From assembly GCA_023055355.1 (NCBI GenBank), contig JALJCS010000006.1, positions 32,866,501-32,930,500 on the forward strand: DNA of 64,000 nucleotides, read 5' to 3'. The stretch's first letter is position 1; every line of letters begins with the position of its first letter. Of this stretch, positions 12,445 through 24,000 are shown piece by piece. This DNA is from Agelaius tricolor (taxonomy: Eukaryota; Chordata; Aves; Passeriformes; Icteridae). The position numbers and the translations under genes are program-made. The notes below the pieces were generated by a model. That model searched no databases and had not been told where the DNA came from. It saw nothing but the letters and a program-made list of their open reading frames with translations.

Positions 12445-13440
12445 CGCTCGTCCTGCAAACCCGCGCCGCGGGCCCGTCCTGCGGCGCTGCGCACAGTTCG
12501 CCCCATGCGCACAGAGCTGTGGCCCACAGCAGACCGAATACATGAGGCTTTGAGAAGAAAAAGCTTCTCCGCTTGCCTTGCCCAACTGAGGAAGGTCAGC
12601 TTTGCTGACAGCAAGTCTCGCCCTGTTTACGCACACCTTTGGGGCAGCCGAGCTGGGCCGAGATGCTTCTCTGCCTTCCACAGATCTTCCAGCTCCCGCA
12701 CGGGCGCTGCCGAGGCCGCTGCCCCGCGCTCCGAAGCCCCGGGGCCGGCGATGAGTGTGAGCATTGCACAGCCCCGCTCCCAAGCCCCGGGGCCGGCGGT
12801 GAGTGTGAGCATTGCACAGCCCCGCTCCCAAGCCCCGGGGCCGGCGGTGAGTGTGAGCCTTGCAGAGCCCCGCTCTCTCAGCCCCTCACCTGCGGCCATC
12901 CAGGCCCGGCGGGCACCGGCCCCGCTCCCACACGCGCCGCGCGGGCCGGTGGCCGAGGGCGAGCCCGGAGAGGCCCCAAGTTCTGCACCATCTCGGGCAG
13001 GTGCGTTTGCCCGGCCCCGCCGCACGGGCCCTTCACGGACGGGGCATCCCCCCGGACCCGAGCCCGTACTACCCGGGACCGGCCGCGGGCAGCTGCGGCA
13101 TGGCGGGGCGAGGGACGCTGTGCGCACCGGGACACAGAGCTGATGCGGCTCGGCTCGGAACGGCACGGCACGGCTCAGCTCGGTGCATTTCGCTGGGCTC
13201 TTGGCGCGTTCCCGGTGCGGCCGTGCCCCCCTGTGGCGCGGCCGGGAAGCTCAGGCGGCCGCCCCGCCGGTCCCCGCTCATCCCGGCCGCGGCCCCGGCT
13301 CCGCTGCGGGGCCAGGCCGGACGGGCCCCGGGGCGCGGGCCGCTGTCAGCGCCTCTGGTGCTGCTGGTTTTCTCTCCTCGGTTTTTTATTTCCCCGGTGG
13401 CTACGGGGCAAACTGCCCCGAGAATTGATCCGACCGACAC
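12445..13440. promoter_or_regulatory. Isolated 1-kb CpG island, no recognised gene
   Basis: A sharply GC- and CpG-rich block sits in AT-rich surroundings. It includes a 48-bp minisatellite (12,734-12,877) and a GGCTC/GGCAC pentamer-like run (about 13,144-13,183). Several overlapping frames stay open here on both strands, as expected from low stop-codon density; none gives a recognisable protein and their Pro/Arg/Ala/Gly-rich content fits compositional artefact. In vertebrates such islands usually mark promoters, so an unannotated transcript (for example a lncRNA) or a distal regulatory element is plausible. It lies about 7.5 kb past the putative CREB5 3' end and about 41 kb from TRIL. Confidence 0.6.
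12734..12877. repeat. 48-bp minisatellite, three copies
   Basis: Three tandem copies with an exact 48-base period start at 12,734, 12,782 and 12,830. Each contains AAGCCCCGGGGCCGGCG, then GTGAGTGTGAGC (ATGAGT in the first copy), then CAGCCCCGCTC. The period is a multiple of three, so a 16-residue repeat appears in any open frame. Copies 2 and 3 carry GGTGAGT, matching the vertebrate 5' splice-site consensus. Confidence 0.9.
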
Positions 13441-14370
13441 CTAACTGATCAAATCCCAGCAAAGGCGAAAGTTACTACCAAAAAGTCTGGAATTGTTCCT
13501 CCCCGTGTTGGCCAGCGCTGACTGCGTGATCACTGGGTGTCATGGGAGGAAAAGACAGAGCAATGCCCTTTTTGCCGGAGCAGGGAACCGTTCATCACTT
13601 TGATGGGAGACCCACAAGACTCCAGGGTAGCAACAACGGGGAAATGCTGCCCTGACCCATGGAATGGGGTCTCTTCTTTGTCATAGCTGCTCTTTCGTCT
13701 CAGGCAGGGCACATGGGTTCAAGGGACTGGCATCTCACTCTGCCTGCAAATCTCCCCAAAGAGAAAGGAACGGGGATTCTCTGGTGGTTTCTTCAATTTC
13801 CTATTTCAGAGCAGACAATTTTCAGCAAGAAACCAAATATGAGACTGCAAGTGTAAAAATGTGAATGAATACTTTCAGCCAAAGAGTGAAAGCAAGAGAA
13901 TTAAGAGTTATTATAAGTAGCATCCTTACTCTTTATATATGACTATGTGATCTTCAAGGTCCCTTCCAACCCTAACCATTCTATAATTCTATGAAATATA
14001 TATCTCAGCTGCTTTTTTTCTGTGGATTATGCAGACTATTTGTGCTCTTGACTTCAACCATTTTAGAAATGACAAATTTAAAATTTGACAAGAAAATGCT
14101 CTGTTAGAGTAAAGCTCTGAAGATTATCGAAGAGCACACACAGCCACATGCTGTGAATGATGCAGCTCTCTATTCAGCACAGCAAGGACAGTCTTCAGCT
14201 TTCTGAAGCTTTTCCTGTTAAAATGCTAAACCTGGAAGACCTTAAATGAATAGTGCTGAGTGAGGTCTCTATGGAGGTGGCAGCACAGCCTGCAGAGGGA
14301 CCCTGTGCACTGGGGATAAATGGCAGGAATTTGGCAGCAGGCAGTGACCAGTGTGGAAGGAGGGCATGAA
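13441..14370. other. Short spacer between CpG island and CR1
   Basis: Apart from a 55-bp CR1 tail at 13,941-13,996, I see nothing identifiable here. Confidence 0.5.
13941..13996 (+). mobile_element. CR1 LINE, extreme 3' end only
   Basis: The segment matches the terminal CR1 signature: TCTTCAAGGTCCCTTCCAAC, then AACCATTCTATAATTCTATG, the octamer-type avian CR1 tail. It is a severely 5'-truncated plus-strand insertion. Confidence 0.8.
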
Positions 14371-15130
14371 TCACAGAATCATTAAGGTTGGAAAAGACCT
14401 CCAAGGTCATCAATCCAACCAGAACTGCTGTGTGACCACTAAAGCAGGTCCCAAAATGCCACATCTTTTAAATACCTCCAGGTATTTAAGTGGTGATTCC
14501 CTAGGCAGCCTGTTCCAGTATTTGACCACTCTTTCCAGGAAGAAATTTTCCTAATATTGAATCTAAGACTTCCCTGGTGCAACTTTCACTTCATACTTAG
14601 GAGAAGAGACTAAAACTCACCTCCTTACAATCTCCTTTCAGGTAGTTGTAGAGAGCGATAAAGTTCTCCCTGGCCCTCCTTTTCTCCAGCATAAACAACT
14701 CCAGCTCACTCAGACACTCCTCATAAAACTTGTGCTCCAAAGCATTCACCAGCTCCAATGCCCTTCTCTGGACATTCTCCAGCACTTCCATGTCTTTCTT
14801 ATAGTGAGGGGCGCAAAACTGAACGCAGGATTCGAGGTGTGCCCAGAAACGAGGGACAGTCACTGCCCTGGTCCTTCTGGCCACACTGATACAGGCCAGG
14901 ATGCCATTGACCTTCTGGCTGGCTCATGTTCAGCTGCTGTCAACCAGCACCTTCTCCTCTGGGCAGCTTTCCAGCCACTCTGCCCCAGCCTGTAGTGCTG
15001 CCTGGGGCTGATGTGACCCAAATGCAGGACCCAACATTTTGCCTTGTTGAACCTCAAACCATGGGCCTTGGCCCATCAATCCAGCCTGTCCAAATCCCCC
15101 TGCAGAACCTTCCTACTCTCCTGCAGACAA
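14371..15130 (-). mobile_element. CR1 LINE fragment with degraded reverse-transcriptase C-terminus
   Basis: Read on the minus strand this is a 5'-truncated CR1. The left end carries the complement of the CR1 3' terminus (TCACAGAATCATTAAGGTTG, then the GGAAAAGACCTCCAAGGTCAT signature). Further in, minus-strand frames give [12 protein letters not shown] and [18 protein letters not shown], then [19 protein letters not shown], all hallmarks of the CR1 ORF2 C-terminus. The frames are shifted relative to each other and carry stops, so it is inactive. Confidence 0.9.
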
Positions 15131-16309
15131 ACACTCCCGCCCTACTTTTCTCTGTACTCTCTAATTAGTAATCAGAGATTTATGTTAATTGGCAATAAGT
15201 AATAAAGTAAAAATTCCACAAATTGAGCCTATTTTGCCCATAACACCCTGAGCACATTATGCTGGTTCACATGAATAAGGAGGCCATAACCCCTTGTAAG
15301 CCATTTGCATTGTAAATCTACCCTAGTACAGCATACCTTGCACTCACCATCTTGGAAACTACATTATTCATCACAGAAGTTTCTCATGCATTTCCAGTGA
15401 TTTAATTTGGCTTTGGACCTGTATCTTATGGGAATCTGGCAAATTATCATTTAGGTGATTAAGGCTTGAGGCATCACTGGGGAGGGCAGTAACTGAGAAG
15501 AAACCCAAATCTTTTGATCACATGGGACTTCTCAAAGAAGCCAGATAGATTTTGCATGAAAGTATTTGAAAGTTTCCAGGCCATGTGCAAAGATTTCAGT
15601 CCAAAGGAGTGCTCATGCCTTTTAGGTAAAACCACTAAACCAAGGGGGTTTAGGAACTAAGAGAAATGTCAAATATCTGAATAAAATTCTGAGTCGCACA
15701 CATCTTACAGTTAAATCATTGTAAAGTTAATAGGAAAGAAAAATGTTGTTACTTTTCACCAGGAATTTTTTTTTCGTATTTTGCTGTGTTTCAGCAACTC
15801 CTTTTTTTGAAGGAATCCTTAACAATACAGCACAGCTTCTTAATTCTGTTGTTTGGAATGAAAACTTGAAGCAGAAGGCCCAAACAAATAAAGCAACCCT
15901 TTGAATTGTGCTATTGAGAGTGGGTTTTGCTGGAAACTACTTCTAAAAAACAGTCATTAGGTTAAAACCAAAACTGAAACTCTCCTTCTTCTTACTGATA
16001 CTCCAAAACAGTACAAAAGATACCTGTGCAAGTGCTGATTTTTATGCCTGTGTTGAACTTTTAGTATCATGGGACTATTTGTGGTAGTGCAGATAAGCCC
16101 ACATGTGAGTGTTTGCAGAAACTGAGCTTATCTCCAGCCCCTTTTAGCTGGATTCAGGGTGCTCAAGCAGACACACACTGCTTTCTCTCAGGAGCCACAG
16201 GGTGAATACCCTCCAAGTTTCAGATCTCCTTTTCCACTCTAAAGTTAAAACTTCAAAAGTCTGCAATAAGAACCTTTGGGGATTAATGTAATTCATTCTT
16301 TCCTGTCCA

Positions 16310-16520
16310 AGTTTTACGTTGTGGGGTTATTACGCTGCTCACCACAACTGCAAGCTCTGGGCCAGAGACAACTGTTTCAGTTTATTTTCACAGGGTGTTT
16401 ACCTTATTAAAGTAATAACAAAGAGGGATGATTGCATTAATTACTACATCAAACTAGCTGCCATGGCAATCCCCTGCCAACCCTCAAATCAATTAGGTGC
16501 ATCTGTCAGTTAAGTGATTG
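16310..16520. promoter_or_regulatory. Possible conserved regulatory element
   Basis: A dense set of transcription-factor-like motifs lies in about 200 bases: TTATTAAAGTAATAA (near-palindromic AT-rich homeobox-type, 16,404-16,418), CATTAATTA (about 16,435), and CTGCCATGGCAAT (16,458-16,470), a near-perfect RFX X-box palindrome. The texture resembles vertebrate conserved non-coding elements. Conservation was not measured, so the call is tentative. Confidence 0.3.
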
Positions 16521-19500
16521 AAGGTTTTTTATTATTATTCCTTTCCCCCGCTATTTTTCTTTTAATCCATTTTGCCACTTAATAGTGTCTCTTCGAGTGA
16601 AAGCTATTGTTCTTCACTGAGAGGATGAGAAGATTTAGATGGACTCCCAACATGTGGTAAGAGGTTCAAAGCTTGATTTGTGGTTACTCAGACCCATCCA
16701 AAGTGATACATACCCAACAAAGTGATTTTAAAATGCTGCTTTTTTTACTGATAGCAATTTAGACATGCCTTGCCCTGGATTAATTGGTTACAGAGGTTCA
16801 AAAAAGCAGTAAACCTTGGGGGTTGTCATATCTCTGTGAACAAGTGGCATTGGTGGTTTCACACTAATGAAGATCCAACTTTAGGAACATGACCAAGTTA
16901 GGTACTTTTCTTGTTTTTGTGTTAAATCTAGTTTCTTAATGAAACAGTGCAATGTGCTGCATGCAGGGCAGTGAGTGTACATCTTTATCTCCCTCCTAGT
17001 AAAGTTGAAACCATCAGATAATTTCAAAAAAGCAGATGGACAGCAGTCAGAGCTCCAACCAGTTTCATGAAAGGAATGGGCTGGATGAAGAAGAGAGAAT
17101 GCTTGTCCCATCATTGAGGGAGAAGTGAGCAGAGACCTCCTTGTCTGCACGTGAGGCACAAAGCCACAGTTCCACCAGTGGGCTGAGGTGTTTGGAGACA
17201 CCCACTCCACTTCCCCACACAGCAGCCATTTCAGAGGAGCACACAGGGGGTTTCTTTGCTCCCAGGACTTTGAAAGGACATGTGCAATCAGGGTTTGTTA
17301 GGAATGGAGTTAATTTTTACATCAGAGGGAGAGGCAGTACCTCTTTATAGGAAGCTGCCTGCCAAGACAGCAGCAGGCACAGCACAGCCTCCTGCATGTC
17401 CAGTGGGGATAAGCAGCAAGTCCCTCAGCGTTTTTAGCAGTACCCTACAGCTGCCAGTTGCAGATATAAGGTAGAAGGATAACAATGGAGCTGGCTGCTG
17501 CTTCCCAGTTCTAATTTGATCCAAATCAGATCATGAGCAGTTAAAAAAAAGGCTTGGGGCTGCTTTAAGTTAAACCAGCTGTTTATCAATAGCCTGCAAG
17601 GACAAGGAACAGCAATACTAGTCCTGTCATCTCCTTTCTTCAGCATTCTGCCTGCCACCAGCTGCAGAAGCCACTGGGGCTACAGATTTCCCAACAATGG
17701 AATAAAATGCACTGTGGGAAGATCCATCTCCTTTTGGTCCTATTGTTCTAACAATACAAAATGTCTCAGTGCAGCTGAGAATCTGGCTTTTCACATCTCT
17801 CCCAGCTTCTAATCGGTTTCAGCAAGAAAAGTTGCCTGTCTCATTTTACTGAGAGTACATAATTGCTGTCAGAGAAATCCAAACTGATTTTATTTTTTCT
17901 GAAAAATTGTTGCACATCGGACATGTCACCTAAAGTTGGTTGAGATGGGAAAAGGGGGAAATATAGGAGAGGTTTCTGCCTGTGTCATGAGGGAGGTCTT
18001 CACAGCAAATTTATTGTGGTGGGGGACATCACTTTTTAGTGGTATTATTAACCTCAGCATCACCATTGCAGTCAATTAACAGGACTAGGAATTCCTTTAA
18101 TATCTCTGGGCCAAATTCTGCTAGTTGATGCTCCATTTGGCTTCCCGCTCCATTTTCCTCAGCTGGGTCTTATGTATGCATCTAGGAGTAGCATTTGGCT
18201 CAAAAAGAGGAATTGCCACTTCTGTTACACACAGAAGCATTTGGTACACCTCATGTGGGTTTTCATTCCTGGGTGGAAAAGCCTGGGGAGATCCACAGGG
18301 TTCCTTTGTTGCCCACTGATTAAGATGTTGCATAACACCTTAAATTGAGGTTGTTTTGCATGACTTTATCTTCTACCTTCCAACACTCACAAGGCTTTAC
18401 TGAGTTAACTGGAAAGAAAGAGAGACAGCACAGGAGTGAGAGAGTGGCACCATCTTACATGGATCATTCCTGTGTACTTAAAACATTAGAGAATTCCTAT
18501 GTTTAGGAAGAAAGAGAGCCCACCCACCATTGCTGTGCCCTGGTGCTTACAGCATTATGCCATGCAAGTAATAGATGGTATGTTTGTGTTTAAAAGAGTG
18601 CCAAAGCCAAGTGTGGTAAAGAAAAGATCTGGTGTGATAATAAATCACTTAAAATGTTTGCAATCGTACAAAACAGGGATTGTTGAGAATTTTTGTGTTT
18701 CACTCCACATTTTCTTTCAAAGGAGTCGGAGGAGAAAAGGTTTTCAATTTGTCTTGCAGACATGTAATTTTCATGTTCATGTTATGTCTTTAATTATGTC
18801 ATTGAGAAGCACTCAGCAGAATTTGCCTCCCTTGCAATACCTTCCAAAATGAAAAATTAAACTCTGTTCTAGTTGTAATAATAGGAGAATTTTCATCTTC
18901 AAAAGAAAAAAAGAAATGTGTTCAGGCCAAGGCATTTAACCAGGACTCAGGGCATATAAAGAACAATCTGAGTGCTAAAGCACAGGCATTTAATGCAATA
19001 GATGCAAAGTAGCCTTTGATGCCCTGTAGCTCCAAGACACCTGCTTGAGGCCGGCAAATGTGACACAGCACATCTGCAGCCTCCAGAAAGGGAGGTGAAG
19101 GGCAGGCAGGGTGTCTAAAATGGCACTGGTTACCATTGCTTAGGCACTAGAATTTCTACACACTATTGTAATTTATTCCTGCATAGGTTTGACGTTCATC
19201 TGATTATATATTTGATAGGAAGCACATGTTACATTGTAGTGACTCTAGAGTAGACATATATGAGCAAAAGATGCACAAAAATGATGCCATAGTGTCCTTC
19301 TATGTTACTGACAAGATGAAGATTGATCAGGAATTAACTGCAGGTGGGAAATCCAGAGAAAACCAAGGGTGTAAAGTGTGCTCAAAGGCACAAAGACAAA
19401 TTCAGGAGTATTTTATACTTTCTTGACATAAGTTACCTTATGACAACAGTCAATCAGCTTCTGGTCTGAAGGAAAAAGACCTCACTGGACTTTTCTAAGT

Positions 19501-20937
19501 TGAACATTTAGTGAAATAGCTAGTCAGAATAAATGTCCTTAGCAGCACTTACCCAAAGTAAACAGAGTTGAAATCAGAATTGTATAGAATAACACTGTAT
19601 ATGACCTTATACCAAAATAAAAATTCTGAAAATATTATCCTGGAGAAACTCAAGATTAATTAAACCTATGGCCTTGCAAAGAAAATAAAAATAACTTTAA
19701 ACAAATTCTATTGGCATAGTGCTTTAAAAGTTTCCCTCACCTTTTTGGTTTTAGTCTAGGAATTACATTTCAGCTAGAGCTTTACTGCTTTTGGAAGGTA
19801 GCAAAATAGAGTACTCAATTGTACAAAATTGTGGAAATTAGGACTCCTTTGGCTGCCCAGTGTGGTGCTGCTCCCCATGGGCTCATTTGAAGGAGAGCTG
19901 CCCAGAGGCCAAACTGTACCCGTGACTGGGAGCACACACATTTCTCACTCTTGCCAAGAGAAATTCCACGCACAGACCAAGGCAATAAATTGTGCTGCAT
20001 ACTTACTTTAAAAATTGGTGATAAGGAGAAACATAGGACATTTTTAAGGAGCTTGTGCTTTTTAAGAATGATTGATATCATCATGCATAAAGTATTGAAT
20101 ATTTAAATGGGCTGGGGTATCTCATCTGCTGATTACTTAATGTTAAAATATGTCATTTCAGAACTCAGAATACCCTTTCAAAAATTTTGTAACTTTCTCA
20201 CTCTCTCTGGAGTCATTAATTATACGGTTTTGAGAATCAGTCAAGGGATATACTTGGTTTCTTTCTCCACTAGGCAGAGAAATATAGTTCAAAGTACTCT
20301 ACCTAGTCTCTCAGCAAATTAATAGACTGGCATATGTGCTTCCTTGGCTAACACTTTTCACCTGTGACAACTGCAGGTAATTATTTTGCCCAAGTGAAAC
20401 TGATTCTGGGCATTCTCAATGAGAAAACCTTTCTTTCTTTCTTTCCAGGTTCAATAAAATTTGGTATGCATTTCACCCTTGGAACCCAGATCTTTCATTA
20501 TAAAGTTGCATGGCAGAAAGAACTGACTCTTTGCATTTGAATATTGGTCTCCAAAGAGACAGTGAGAGTGGGAGCAAGAGTGCCAATGTTATTCTTTAAA
20601 GATGAGGTAAGTTACATCCTGTCTAAACTTAGGAGATAAATGAGTTTGTGACAGTTATATTTATTATGACAGGGCTGTCTGCATTGGTTAGAAAAAAGCA
20701 TCTGCACCAAGATACATTTTTTTAGGATAAAGTTTGACAAAAAGTTGAGTAATTCCCTTATTTCAGGTAAAACTGCCGACAAATTTGTCCTAAAATCTGA
20801 AGGCCAAAGAGCTCTGGCAAACCCACTATTTTAAAACTACTGATTGTTGCTCAAATATTTATGGAAATCCCATCAGAGCAACATTAGATGAAATATTATG
20901 GGTTTTAGGTAGACTTTTGTAAAAGTGTGTTCTCCTT

Positions 20938-21030
20938 CGCAAACAAAATAAACCTCTGACAAAAACACAACCCCAAACAAAACAAAGCAACTCCCACAAA
21001 CAAACAAACCAAACCCAAAAAACAAAGAGA
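20938..21030. repeat. A/C-rich low-complexity block
   Basis: A run of AAAC/CAAA-type sequence with few G or T bases, including ACAAACAAACAAACC. Its counterpart of the opposite strand (GTTT-rich) occurs near 63,719. This low-complexity type is common in bird genomes. Confidence 0.8.
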
Positions 21031-24000
21031 AAGCCACAGGTTCAAAACTGGAAGCAAAGTAAGGGTTCTCTGGCCATTGCAGACCACATTGGTACTGCTT
21101 GCCTTCCAGTGTCACTCTTTTCAGCCTGACACTGCCTCGTGGTGCCATTCCTGATGGTGATGCCACACCTCATGTCCCAGTGAGTTTCCCCATCTGGTTT
21201 CTGTCCCACTTCCAGAGCTGTAGGGCCATTTCAGCATCCTGCTGCAGAGTAGCTCATGCACACTCCTAGAAATGTTAGGGCTGGTGTAAGGAAGGAAGGA
21301 AACAATGGCTCTGCTCAGCTTCTGTTATGTCTTACACCAATAACCTTGTCTGTTCATCTGAATGATCTGAGAAGAAATAAACATTATACTAAGGAGACAG
21401 TGTAGAAAAATCATGGTGTTCTAAGACTTGTTTATAAAGCACTTTCAAATTCTCAAATGAAATACAGTGGGTGTTGGGTTATTGCTAATAAAATCTGAGT
21501 AACTTTTTGAAGTATTCATAAGGTGAATGAAATACTTATATCATTAGTCTTCTTAAAACTTTTCACAATTGAATTCTACAAATCAGCATACAATGAAATT
21601 GGTTATTGGGTGTGGTAATATCTACTTCATCACTGCAAGTTGCTTTTATTGGGCATTATTACGTCAGCTAATCATTAGCAGGTCTGCCCTTAGGAAATTT
21701 TGTTTAGCAAACCAAAATTATATCTCTTTTTAATGTGAAACAGTTGACAGGAAGGATTATGGATATTACATGAGGATTTGTATTTCGAAAGGGGGAGCTG
21801 AAATGTGAGAGGCCTCAAAGCACATATATTCCTGAGCCATCTGTTGTGCCAGCTCCACAAAAGCCAAAGAGGAACAGGAGCTGCTTGAGCTTGAGAGTGC
21901 TGCCATGAATACCAAGGGAAAAAGGATCCACAGACAGTACCCTAACAACCACAGACTATAGGGCTGGGAGGAAAGAGAAGCATCTTAGGGAAACTGAGGA
22001 TCCAAACTGCATCCACTTTGGCTTTTGGACTCCAGTACTCCCTCACCCACATGCTAGAAACAACTGTAATCTTAAGAACAGTGAATACTTCAAAAACCTT
22101 TAGGGGCAATACTGGAATTTGGATGCCGAGGAATGCTCCAAAAATTCATTTGCCCTACCTCATGTTGAGACTCTCTGCTACTGGTTTTTTTTCTTGAATG
22201 GCCAGCCTCTCTCTCCCCTGGAAAAAAAAATGGAATACAGATGAAAACTGAGAAGAAATTTGAAAAACCCCTAAGAAATACAAAAAAGCTTTTCCCTTTC
22301 ATCCAGGTATAGAGGAATCCTGACCCACTTTCCATGACTGTCAGAAACACCAGAGCTGTTGGTTTTCTTTTTGCAGTAACCACTGGAATTTTTGCTCAGT
22401 TATTTTACACTTCTTTAAAAACTGGATTCTATCATAAACTTCTGGAAATCAAGTATTACTTTCTTTAAAGGTCAAAAAGTACTATAGGATCCATTAAAAT
22501 AGACATGCAAAATAAATTTAAAATCATGGATGCACTTGATGACAACTTTTGCTGCAGCAGAAATATACACTACTCACACCACAATGAGTGGAAACATGGG
22601 AACTGTTTTTTTCAAGCCCCACATTTTCCCTCACAATACTCAAACACTTCTGAATGCTAGTGTAGTTTTCAATATGTGCTTAACTGAGATTTAGTGTTGA
22701 ATACTATTTGTGGGAAAATCACATATATTTCTCAGTCATTCTGTGACTGATTCATATCTTCTTGATTTCTAGGCTGGCAGGTATAGCATTTATGAGGACT
22801 TTTTCACTGTTCCTGTCATCTTTGGCTGACCCAAAAGCCAAGAAGACTAAATGCATATAGTGTTTGGAATCCATGGTTTAGCAACCTCAAACACTCTGCC
22901 CCTATCCACATACTCACCACCTGGTAAGGACAGGGTTCTCACCACCATAGGTGATGAAGAGCTAATTTCTCACTTGTGTGGAGAGCCATAATTTCTTTAC
23001 CAAAAAAACCCCCGGTTGTTTATTTTGGTGTTTATTTACCGTGATGTAACTGGTGCCTTGCTTCCTTTTACACACTTGCAACCATAGGTCCCTCTCTTCC
23101 CAGCATTTTATCCCCACTTTACTACCCAGAACTGCATGTGGTTGCAGCTCAGCTGAGCACCCAGACTTTGTGGGTTGATATCTTGATACCAATGTCTTAC
23201 AGCAGCCAACTTGAAGATGCTCAAGGTCGATTCAAAAGGTTATATTTTTCTCTTCTTTGTACAATTAAGGAGGCAGTAGTTCATTGCTGCTCTCAGATGG
23301 GTTATAGTTCATCTTCTCACGTGGAAATCAGTAGATAAAATCGCAAAAGAGAGACAGCTTGGCTCTCATGGTGTCTACTGCAGCACAGTCACTGACTTCA
23401 GGGTGGCTTTGAAGTCACCTCATACCTTTTACTTGAGCTAAATACATTGCATGATACCTCTGCTGCTTATGGTCAATTTGTTATGTACCTTTCAAGCTGT
23501 TGAAAAAGGACTTGATTTCCTTTAATTTGGCAAGGAAAGGAGATGGGTTTTTCAAAATAAATTCTCCATTGCACTTAAAAAATAAAAGTAAAAAAAAAAA
23601 AGAAATAAACTACAACAGACTAAAATTAGGAGCGTATGAAAAGTAAGATCTAATGGGTTTCCACAATTTTATTTGTAGTTAAATTAGTGTTTAGAGAAGT
23701 TGGATAAGGTGTCTAGATAGATAATACTCAATATAGCATCACAGAGGTTTCTGTGTTGTACTAGAGACGTCCTCAGTTTTCACTGAACCACACTTAATTT
23801 AACCTCACTTATATAAATAACACAAATTATTTATTTGCTTTTCATCAAGAGAAAGTTAGATAAATATTACTGAAACACAACATGACCTTTTGAGCTTTTA
23901 TTTACACTGCTTTCACAGCAATGCACATCTTATAAACAAATGTTCTTCAGCACAGAGGCTTGATGCCTGAAGAAGTATTTGATCACAAAACTTCAAAGGC

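Noticed and set aside
12346..13448. Several 120-269 codon frames on both strands in the CpG island
   Set aside because: All overlap each other, consist of Pro/Arg/Ala/Gly-rich low-complexity sequence, include the 16-residue minisatellite, and match no family. Low stop-codon density explains them.
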